From Podaxis mareebaensis (lineage: Eukaryota > Basidiomycota > Agaricomycetes > Agaricales > Agaricaceae): DNA of 64,000 bases. The stretch lies in the NCBI GenBank assembly GCA_018524725.1, contig JAEUWP010000103.1, forward strand, positions 310,001-374,000. The letters run 5' to 3'. A program made the translations under genes and the position numbers. The notes below the pieces were generated by a model. That model saw nothing but the letters and a program-made list of their open reading frames with translations, had not been told where the DNA came from and ran no database searches. Shown piece by piece: positions 44,950 through 55,336 of the stretch (its first letter is position 1; each line of letters opens with the position of its first letter).

Positions 44950-47900
44950 AAAAAATCTTCCCAGGTTCATGACCTAATCTACTCCAGCATTGTATACTTC
45001 CGTTGTTTGCTTATCGTCGCTAATGCCAGTTCAACGCTGCTCTCATTGAGGATTCTTCCCGCCCGACTTGATTATCCGTGCTCTAAACCCCCAACCGGAA
45101 TCCGCACCGGTGTATCACACGCCAAATTAAGCTTAATTTTGACTAGCACCGAAGTCCACACACCAACTAGTTCTCTTGATGCATTTTCTGTGCTATAATT
45201 AATTGCACCACAGTCACACTGGTTCATGTGAAGGAATGCTAGAAATCACCAAGATAAAATTTGTACCTCGATTCTGCAGCAACAGCTTATTTCTTATTCT
45301 CTCCGTTTCTGGCACTTGCCTATAGCCCCTGTAAGCAATGTATCCTATCGGCCTGCACAATTGTCATGGTATCTCACGGCATGAAATTACTGTAAGTATG
45401 GTAAGCTTACAACCTCCATGTGCACTGATAATTATAGAAAAGTATATACGAGTAGATAACTCTCATCCTACCTTTTATCATCCCTTTCATCTTGTACTTC
45501 GATACGCATATCCTGCCTCGCCACGTATAGGCGATTGGGACCACCCCTCTTGTGTGTGATAGTAAGTCCTAATCATACGTTGTCTTGCGAGCCTACAGGC
45601 TTTCAGTTACAGAGAATATGAATTGTACATTCACGTCAACCGCAATTCACTTTCTTGCCCCATAGATATCACAGTGTCGATGACCCTGGCAACCGCAGAG
45701 GAAATGTTTTGCGCTTTCTGTTCCTGACCCGATTCCGATTTTCGACTCTGAACCAGGGGGAATGGTCGTACATAATGATAAGACCGCAAGGTGTTCATCG
45801 GAGAAGCTCTTCAAATTCCATCTATACCAGGTAATATGACTACAGGTATGTATATAAAACATCACAGAAATGGAAATGAAATTAGTAGAGAGGACGCGAT
45901 GCAAGGAGCTGCAACAAATGGGAAGCTTGACTAATAGGGACCTGAGCGCTAAGCATTTATAGCGCAGTGTTGAGCTGGATCATTTGTAGGGTGTTTGTCG
46001 GCGTGCTACGTCGAGTCGTCGATTCCATTGGCCCGGGGCTCGAGCGCATGGTGAATAGAGAGCTCAGCATGACGTTGCGGGTGGATCCAATGTCGTGGGA
46101 GCGGGGAGCGGACAGTGGTCCCGCCGTTGTCTAATCTCTGTCTGCCTTGAGCAGGAAATATACCAACATGCAGGACTCTTCAAATGAAAAGCGCCGAAAG
46201 CCTGTGCATATGCGTTTCATCCGGCGCTTGTGCTCTACCAGTCACTCATGGAGCCCTAGATATTCATCGACAAATGAGCCGAAAGCAAGTTTGAGTAAGC
46301 CTGCCGCAGTGCTGCCCGGGTGAGGGGATAACTTTTAGGTCATCGGTCTGTCGGAGGCTCGACGTTCAACTACCGTCGGCCGACATTACTCGATTTGTTT
46401 TTTGGCTCACCTGCTCGGTAAGTGCTAACTCTGAAGGTACGCAGAGGGAACACTCCCTTAATGAGTACCATACACTCTTACAGAAGTTCTGCCCTTTCCA
46501 TGTTTAGTCCCAACACAAACGCGACCATCTTCGCCTATGTGTACAATAAACACATAGCCCCGAGTATGTATTAACGCACACCAACAACTTCTTTCCCTGC
46601 AATCATCCTTTTGGCCCAGAGTCACTGGCACCCTTCGTTTAAAAGAACATAAAATAGGAGGTTGATTTACCTTCTGCCACAACTACTCGGTTGCGACCGA
46701 AGAGTTATCGCTAAATGTTGATCAGAAACCCGCAGACCTGCTGAATGTTATGTTAACTGTAGAAGCTCAACTGACATCCTGGTTCGGACAATTCCAAACC
46801 CTCGCATGACGCCATTGGGAAACCCGCACGTCCACGGTTACCCCATTCACTACCTCGCACTGACGTTAGGTTTAACTACAAAGTGGAGCTTGCTAGTACA
46901 GTAGTCCGCTACGCAGCATCCAATTCTTCCTACTCTCGTTTCGTCTAGATCATCTTGAAACCTTACTCTTGCTCGGGCGTACTTTGCATCGTACATTCTT
47001 CCCTGAAGTCACCATTCGTTACCCTCGCTCCTCGGGGTGCAGGTGAAAGATCGACCCGGAGCTACAAAAGAAATACCTTCCGCCGCCCTTACCATTAACT
47101 TGGTCATTAATCTATGATCACCCTGCAATGGTAGGACCTGCCTTTGCCGTGTAACCCAGATGCCGTCAATTGCTCAAGGCTCAGAATTGATGATACCAGC
47201 GCTCCTGGGTACATGCTTCTTCTCCGAGGGTTCAGCCGCCAAGGACAAGACTTCGGCCATAGTAAATCGCTTGTCATGAAGGTTTCGTCTGTGATTCAAC
47301 AAAATATTTGAACCCTGGCTAGTCAATCTATAGCTAGTTTTTTTGTGTTTGCAAGAGCCTCGCGGCTCGTCATACCTTGAGCATAGAATTTCCGTATGGT
47401 TTGAAACCCTATCACCTTCTAAGTTCGTTGTTGCAACTGTCAGGAAACCGACGGCCGTACCCTTCGACCTATCCCAGTCCACTTTATTTGTGTCTCGGAA
47501 ATGTCTTCCTTTCCAGCACGTTCGTCGGTCTCAAATTAATTTTGGTACTTTTTAATAGTCATGACTGTCAATTCTGTCACATGGGACAGAAATCAGGCTG
47601 GTTGGGAAGGCTCCATATCACTTCGTACACCTTCTGATCTTAAGTGCACGCAGGGAGTCTAGCAGCGGACATATTAATGTCCTCGGCACCAACTTCTGAT
47701 CTGTGCTAGTGGGTAGTCGACCTCGTCTTCTCTATTGCTTTAGGGACTTCGGCGTGAACAAACTCCGATCCTTCTGGAACACTGAGCCATGTCATGGCCT
47801 TGCATAAAATGTATACCCCACAACCCACCCTATTCGAAGTTGTCCCAACCTGAGATGGGTGGGAAGACACTGTTATCCTTTTTCGATCGAACTAGGATGT

Positions 47901-50739
47901 TCGTCCTCATCGTGAGACTACACACAACATGTCCATTACCCCTACATTACAAATCACACCCCGTTGTGCCGAATATCATTTAATGTAGGCAACCTCTCTC
48001 TTGACGCGTCTGTGAAGAGACGCGCCGCGGCTACCAGCACACCTATGTAGGATGATGATGAATTGCGCCAGAACTTAGCCACAACTCGTCAGAGACAAAA
48101 ATTAGATAGCGTCAGATATGACAAAGTTGACGATTAATGATCTCCCGTGGCTCGAAGGCTTGTTGAGCTGGAGGCCATAACTTTGGACACTCGTGGGCAA
48201 CTGGCACCTCAATCGAGATCGCCGCTTCGCAAGGCGGTTAAATTTGGTCAGATAACCTGACTACCTGCCAATTCCCTTGTCCTTGTAAAGTTGTTACGTC
48301 CCAGAGGCAAGTCATGATCTGGTGGCTTTTCGGCCTATGTGCGATCGTGAAGCGTATTTCCGCCTTTCGGAGCCTGATGTTCTATCTATGCATGAACTAT
48401 ACACGATGCTCGACAAACCTGACAATTCGAATTCGTGCCTGTTCTGCTACTCCCCGCCCCAATTTATAATTATCAGTACAATCTTACGACCCTGCTACCG
48501 TCGTCCTTCACACCTCGCGGTCCAAGGATATCCTTTCTTATTTCTGTACTCTCTTATTTCGGGATTCAATTCAGGACGTTATTTTTGGCGGTTGCTTGGT
48601 CTCTGAAGAACTGCCATTCGAAGGTATAAATAGACATCAGCCAGAGCCCAGGATGTCCAGGATTAACCAACCTATCGGCCGATTTTCCGGTATGAAGGGC
48701 AATAATATTTAGAATCAACGCTGCCGAAGACTTGTAGATCTTTCCCAGAATTTGAACCATGAGGCCTTGAGGTTTGAAAGGCTCAATTAAAACTTCTTTT
48801 CACGCAATAGTGCGTCATTTGCCTGTGATATCTTGGAATACCCGTCAGTACCCAGGTCGTTCGGGTGTTCGGGGCGACCGGTAACGAAACACGCTAGGAA
48901 AGGGGTACACTTGGAGGGTTTCATCCTCGTTCGCTGTGCATGGACTTCCTTGGCCGTCGTACCTCCGCTACGCACCTTCGCGATCGGCTCATGAGCAAGT
49001 GACGTTATACTTGTTCAGACCTGGTCACCTGGGTTCACGCGGACAGTGTAGGACTAAGACGGGGAATTCCGATCTTGATGTTGTCCATATTCCATTTTCA
49101 AATTCGACGTCAGTTACAATACACTACTCTTGAAGTTGACATTACTCCTACACTGGCCCAGATCGACGTCGTCCCTGTATTACTCTGCAGATACAGTGCA
49201 AAATACGTCAAGCGCAGCTTTTCCGTTGTAAACGTGGGCCAGTTCTGCAACGTTCACGGCGTTAACTGTCTGGTGACTTCCCGATGGCATCAATGTCGGT
49301 AGGATTTTATCACATTCTTCGCCCATATCATCGCACCGAGTGTGAGGACTAAGCTCAATTACGTCTGAAACATTGGACGGATGCGATTTCGGATCATGAT
49401 TTAATAAGGCTTTGTTCAATCTGAGGGTAGGATTCATAGCACCGGTTTATGCTAGATTGTTTCTGGAGGCGTGCTCACGCTAAAGAAAACCTGGTTGTCT
49501 AACAATGAGATGGTGCCGAGGCGAATTGGGAACTCACATCCTAGAGGACCTGGTTAGGAGGTGTGATTATCATTTCATTGGAGGCGGGTCCTCATCGATC
49601 ATCTGGGGTTCTCGGTTGTCTCCTGAAATGACCTGGGAAGTGCTGCGATGCTCGTGGAAATTCCATTTAAAATTCCCTATGTCAGACTCAAATGGATCTT
49701 TGTCGCAAAAATATCAGGCTTCCGTACACAGGTGCGGTCGCTGGGAGAATCTGGGGAAATATATGTATGGGCATTAAAAGAGAAAAGGGCCGAAGAGGAA
49801 GCCGGGTTGCTGTTACGTTGTATTTGTGACCCACTGGGAAATATAGCCGTTTATTTCTAGCGTGTCATAGTTCTTCAGTGTGTTTTTTTTTTTAGTTCGA
49901 GCCACCTGTAATGCCCATTATTATTAGCAGTTTCCTTCCAAATTCTGCGAACTTCGTTCCAAGTTACGAGTTCTCTGGTTTGCTATACGATTGATATGAA
50001 TAGAACACAAGATACGTAACACATGTCGAGTACATAGGCTCTTCCGAACATAGTAAGAACAGCACCAGCCTAAGCTCCACATGTCATGTTGTTGGTCGCC
50101 ACTGATCGAGCGGCCGGTGACGGTGCACATGATGCGTGTAGCGTGTAATGTGTAAATGTCCTAAGCATATCTTGAAAGCTTGTAGGTTCTATGATCCTGC
50201 CGTCCATAACGTGTGTATTTTCCGTCCCGGCCGTCGTAGCCCCCCTCCACATAACCTACCGAATGGGGCCGAAGCCGGATATGAGGAATAACAGAGGACC
50301 GGTTATGGTGGGTTCTGCTATTATTACCAGGCTCCGCCGAATGTAATGTTGTCGTACATCGTCGTTGAACAGTCAGCCGGGTCAGGCAAGCGGGCGAACA
50401 CGAGAACGCATAGAATGTAATGAAGATGAGAAGCCTACAGTAAAAATACGACTGAAACTTGATGCTGGTTGGTGGCATCGGTGTCGGTGGATGTTAGGCC
50501 ATTAGAATATCCCGATTGTGGGGAAGGTTATTCCGCCGTTGTTTCGACATGTCGGCGACGCTGTGACGCCTTTCGGGTGAAAATTCTAGAAAGACGAGAT
50601 CTTGGGGAGGTGCTCCATCACCGGTTTCGAACCCGCACTCGGATCCTCAGCGGGCAACTACTTGTGTAAGGCATTACGCCTCGGGGCGACCCTATCATGG
50701 AAATTGAGGCAAGTCCATGGTGAGAGGAGGTTTGGGTCA

Positions 50740-51560
50740 GGTGAACACCGAGGGCAGAGAGGAAAACGTCACGAGTTCTGATCCTAGGCGTAGATGTCTT
50801 GTCAGTTCCTGGAGGATTCCGTATTTCGGCATGACGGAATATAAATGAAGGTCTGTGACTTCGACGTTGGAAGGTCTCATCAATTCGCTGGGGAAGAAGC
50901 ACCATTTCCCAGCGCGGGGCCGCAGCATGACTGGTCGGGCAATCGCGAGATGGTGGTCGGGATGGGGCGAAAGAGACGAAATATTAACGGGGTCTCTTTT
51001 GGTAGTGGCTAAGCGGTTGATCATCAGCTGGCGCTGTATTTGCAGTCGCTTTGGCATTTTGGAGATGGTCAGATGACGCGAACGGAGTTGCTTTTGGTCG
51101 TGTAATGTCCGCTTGTTTCCGTGCCCTGGAGTATGATGCGAGGTTGTCGTCAGTAGTCACCGTCATTTGCTCAGCTTGATGGCCCAGCCTTCAGGAGTCC
51201 ACATGTGGTGCGAGTCTTGTATGAATCGAGGGTAATGTATTATATGGCCCACAACTGCTCTCGCCCAGTGTGACGGGTTGTTCGATCTGCTGGAGAGGTG
51301 GGAAGCAAGGTCCGCGGGTCCGCAAGCTTGAGGGTTTTGAAGTCTTCAGCAGAAGCCAGGGAATGTGAGCGTCTGCGTGTGCCATCACGCCATGAAGGTT
51401 TCATTTGTGAAGTCTTGGAGATCGTTATTGAAGAGGAGCTTCCGAAGCTGGTTTATGGCTTGGCTTGTAGGGTCGAGTGGTACAAGGAAACAGTGTGTCT
51501 TGAGGGTGCAGAAAGACTGGAGGCCAGCGTGGACAATTGATTCACAGGGTAAGTGTACAA
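50740..51560 (-). pseudogene. Possible decayed protein-coding gene
   Basis: On the minus strand, fragments with normal protein composition appear in sequence but are broken by stops: LQSFCTLKTHCFLVPLDPTS then QAINQLRKLLFNNDLQDFTN and ETFMA, a stop, TLTFPGFC, a stop. Further on come SHHMWTPEGWAIKLSK and, in an open frame from 51057 to 50737, GKWCFFPSELMRPSNVEVTD and LHLYSVMPKYGILQELTRHL. The style recalls the leucine-rich C-termini of agaricomycete F-box proteins, but no F-box is found and I cannot name a parent. Introns could explain some stops, but no consistent splicing was found. Confidence 0.22.
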
Positions 51561-52073
51561 ATGTGAGACGTAAGGAGGTTTGTTGAATGGGTATATTGAA
51601 ATTTCACGTCTTGGAGCAAAATGGACATAAAGAGAAATATGACGAAGGTTCGATGGAACAAGGCCGGATCATAGGATTGGGAGATGTTTGAAATTCTGAA
51701 AATTGCGCCACGTCTAGCTTTGGACACGCGATGCAGGGGCGCTACAACGTCGGGTAGGGACTGGTGGGATGTACATGGGGTTGGCTTCGGCCCTGGGTGT
51801 GGTTGGTCAAGATGGATGGTGCGGCTTATAGAAAGGATGGGAAGAACGGGCCGATATCGGCCGGAGCAGAGATTCAGAGATGGAGGCCGAAAAAGATTTG
51901 AGAAGCATAATGAGAAGAGAAAGTGATAGAAAGGCAGAGTGACGGGTTCGCGAAGGATATTGTCAGATCCGGTGGGTAACCTGCCATGTAGGCGCCGAGA
52001 AAGGCAATACCCCTTGTTTCGTTTATTTCTCCGCACTAACATTGCCGCGTGATCCATTACAAAACGCCATCCC

Positions 52074-52080
52074 TATAAAA
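52074..52080 (+). promoter_or_regulatory. TATA-like box of the F-box/LRR gene
   Basis: TATAAAA lies 77 bp upstream of the ATG at 52157, followed by a C/T-rich leader. Position and sequence fit a core promoter, although fungal genes often lack one. Confidence 0.4.
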
Positions 52081-52156
52081 ACCCTTCATCCATTTTCTCA
52101 CTATTCCTTCGACCGGACCATCACCCACAAAGCCTATCCACTCATCTATTTGTTGA

Positions 52157-54552
52157 ATGTCTACCACTACTGTCTTGATCGAATACAACTACCCTCCCGA
52201 GCTCCTCGATGCCATTTGCTCCCAGATTTACGTTGCGGGGCTTCCTCCCTTCGAGACCTCACTCGACCCTCTCGTGGCCACTGCCAGTGGCGTCCCCACT
52301 GCTCACCCTTCCTCTACCCCTCCAGCCTATTGGCCCGAACCCGTCGTCCGTCGCACCCTCGCAAACCTCTGCCTCGTAAATCATGCGTGGTATAGCGCTG
52401 CAAAGCCCTGGTTGTGGAGGCGGTGAGTCATACTTCTATCAAGTCTCCCGGTCTTTTATTCAGCCTATACTTTAGAGTTGAAGTTCGTCTTCCCCGCACT
52501 TGGCTCTCGCTTGTCGAAGAGATTGCTTGGAACTATGAGGAGGAAACCGTTGACTCCGTGATGGGGAAAACTATTCAAGCTGCTGCCAGGGCGGCAGTTG
52601 GTGCTTCCACTTTTGCTTCAGACAAAGAAGCAGCACAGAAGCTGGAAGCAAGTCTTTTGGACACTCTTGAACTCCCTGACAGTGCCATTTCACCTGATTT
52701 GCTTTCACCCGTTCCATCTCGTGATCCTAGCCCGAAGCGCATCCGACCCAAGAGCAAATCCCCCGCGCGATGGAAGATTCTGCGCTCAATTAATGACGCC
52801 ATTCAGGATGTCTTGGATAGAAGGGCACCGGGTGTATATGGTAAGTTCTCTGCCTACTCAGAATTTGTGCGGACGTTCAACCTTCGTTTAGTACCTACCC
52901 CCAAGGATCCACGTCCAGGTCGCCATGTGCAACATCTTGACTTCAATCACTTCCGTACCATCGGAATGCGTCGCTCGGTGGAGGAGGGTGTTAACAGTCG
53001 GTTCGTGACGGGTGATCGTGTTGAGGCAATCTTGAAGGTGCGGTTATTGGGCGCCGATATAATTAGCGTCTGATTTACTCATGGTTGCTATTCCAGGAAA
53101 TGCCTAACCTCACCGCATTTGGTGCCACTGAATATATGGACGGCGCCTTGACCCTCCCCGTCTTGAACGAGTTGTTCCTTCGTGGCGCTCCTTCTGGGGG
53201 TCGGGGGCGTCCTTCTCGTGGCCGTTCATTCTTCGATATATCAGACGCTGAGGAGGAGGAACGTGAACGCAGAAGGGAATGCAAAGATCTTGAGGCGGTT
53301 GATTTCACTGGTTGTGTTAGTGCCGTTTTCGTCAACGCTTTTAACGAGTTTGTCAACGCCCATCTCATGCCCGCGGAGCCGGAGTCAGGCAGTGACGAGG
53401 AAGGTGACGGTCGCAGGACTCGTCGTATCCGATTCGTTGATGAGCCCTTGACTTTCCCTGGCCTTCAACGCCTTGGTATGAGGGGTGTCAAGTCCATCTT
53501 GCCTCGTTTCCTGGGCCCGTTCATCCTTGCCTTCCCCTCTCTTACCCACCTCGACCTTTCTGGTACCCGTGTTACACCCGAGATTCTCAGTGCCCTAGGA
53601 GAATCCACTACTGTCCGCTTAAAGTCTCTTGCACTTGCCCGGTGCGTCAAGCTTTCCAGTGAGAGTGTTCGAGACTTCTTGGTCCACTCGCCAGTCACAG
53701 CGCAACTGAAGGAGCTCAACCTCTATGGAGACATGACGTACCAACCCCCCTTGACCCAGGAGCACCTCCTTGAACTTGTTATATCGGCCCCTTGTTTCCT
53801 CAGCGGTGAATTGCAGTACCTGGACCTCTCTGGAGCACCTCTCACCAAAGACATCCTTGCGCGCTTCAAATCTCAACCACATCTTCGCTCTCTCGGATTA
53901 TCCTATTTACCTAACCTTGAGCTCAAGGCCATCCAGAGGTTCATGCTCGAGAAGTCCCCGAATGTTGAGGTCCTCACCCTGATTAATACCGCGCCTGAGC
54001 TCGATCTTGGTTTACGGCCCAACTCTACCAACACTCCTCGTAATGCCGTTATTAATTTGCATACCCATCTCATTCGTCCCCTTTCCACACCGCCCTTCTC
54101 CTTCAGCATCTCCTCTCCGAGCGGCCCATTACCTCCCCCTACCCGTCTCCGCGTGGTTGAGCTATCAACTGGCATGCTGGGAGCCCTCGGGGCCGGCGCC
54201 GGAGCATGGCGTATCATTAGAAGCAAGGGCGGACGCGGCTGGTACGTTGATACCGCCAGTGCTTGGGTCGCAGAACCCGGATCAGATGTTGGAAGTGTTC
54301 TCAGGCGAGATCTACCCTCCGACCATCCATTCCGAGTCGAGATGGAACGCCTCTCCGACGCCAACGGCAACGTAAGCAGCGGCATCGGGTGGCATGCCCG
54401 AAAGATGGAGGTACGTGTCAATTTTTCTGGAGATCCTCGTGTTTGAACACGCTGATTAAACTTTACCCTTGTTACAGGTGCTGCATGGCTATGGCATGCT
54501 CGGGCGCGAAGATGGACTGTATGGTGCAGTGTCCTTCGCGTACCAGGGCTAA
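52157..54552 (+). CDS. F-box and leucine-rich-repeat protein
   Basis: Exons join to about 720 residues. The N-terminal MSTTTVLIEYNYPPELLDAI, then TLANLCLVNHAWYSAAKPWL and WRRVEVRLPRTWLSLVEE, form an F-box of the [YD]-P-P-E-L-L...L-x-x-C-L-V-x-x-x-W-x-x-x-A-x-P-x-L-W type. A Ser/Pro-rich linker (SPVPSRDPSPKRIRPKSK) follows, then HVQHLDFNHFRTIGMRR and about ten irregular LRRs, for example LTHLDLSGTRVTPEILSAL, LKSLALARCVKLSSESVRDF and LQYLDLSGAPLTKDILARF. The C-terminal block ends with MEVLHGYGMLGREDGLYGAV and SFAYQG. Acidic and RGG-like inserts (GGRGRPSRGRSFF) break the repeats. It is probably an SCF substrate receptor; the target is unknown. The last intron is after about 54411. A TATA-like box precedes the start. 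Confidence 0.85.
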
Positions 54553-55336
54553 GCCCTGACCCTTGCCTGTCATTTCGGCTCAACACAAACACTTTGCACA
54601 GGCCGCTCGTCTCTTCCTGGATACACATCTCCCTGGGGGTTGCGAGAGATTACAATAAGACAAAAAAAAATCGGTTGATTGCGCTGTCAGCTGACATGTT
54701 GCTGCGGCTGTATGGTTATGGCGGGCACTGCTTCTAGACCTTATACCGCCTTATCTGGATTCCCTTCTGTTTCTTCTGGGGTTTGCTGGTTTGCTGTTGC
54801 TTAAAAAGCTTTGTTGGCTTTTTCATTCGTGGACTTGCTTTCAGTGCACTGTATGTATATTTTATGGTTCCGCAAAATTTCCGTAGATTTATCACAGCTA
54901 TTATCTGTTCACATCTACGTACTTCATTGTATTTATATTGACGCAGCAATCAATCGCCCTTATAATGCCTATCTGTATCTACCGATACAGTGCTAAAGGC
55001 TGTTTGCATGCTGTTGAAACATCTAAACGTTTAAGGTCCAATAGCACGGGAATTTTCGCACAGCTTCCACCAATGACGAATGCACGTGCCCTACCCGACA
55101 GATCTACGTTCAAATTGGAACTATAAAGTGGACACTATTAGAACCCCCTCACAACAAGGTCACAGCTCAACGTCCAGGTGTCTCTTTTCAACAGTCCTCA
55201 CGTTTAAAGGCCGCACTTCTGTATCCTTATTCCCCACTCCCGAGTAGTATTGCGAACCTGCCAAGCCATACCCAAGCCTTCCCCAAGCCAAGAGACCCTC
55301 TTGTAGAACGCCAAGTCCAGCATTGGTACATATTCC
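54553..55336. other. Intergenic region, no gene seen
   Basis: About 780 bp of T-rich 3' flank followed by the promoter of the cation exchanger gene. No supportable open frame. Confidence 0.4.

Larger units (their letters stand above)
44950..52156. other. 7.2-kb stretch with no supportable gene
   Basis: Between Erg28 and the F-box/LRR gene no frame shows family resemblance or joins over splice sites. Open frames are short and broken on both strands, unlike the rest of the window where genes sit a few hundred bases apart. No reverse transcriptase, integrase or transposase motif is visible. Two hints of decayed content are listed among the findings: a stop-interrupted protein-like stretch at about 50740-51560 (minus) and a tRNA-like B-box segment at 50623-50654. 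It may be degraded repeat sequence, a long non-coding region, or contain a gene too diverged to see. Confidence 0.5.

Noticed and set aside
50600..50700. Intact tRNA gene on the minus strand
   Set aside because: A B-box is present but the T-stem does not pair (GCGGG against CCGGT) and no acceptor stem forms, so it is kept only as a tRNA-like relic.
51542..52057. 171-codon minus-strand frame upstream of the F-box/LRR gene
   Set aside because: Composition rich in Leu/Phe/Ser/His without any domain. It overlaps the likely promoter of the plus-strand gene.
53903..54628. 241-codon minus-strand open frame
   Set aside because: Lies opposite the LRR part of the F-box/LRR gene, which is clearly coding on the plus strand.
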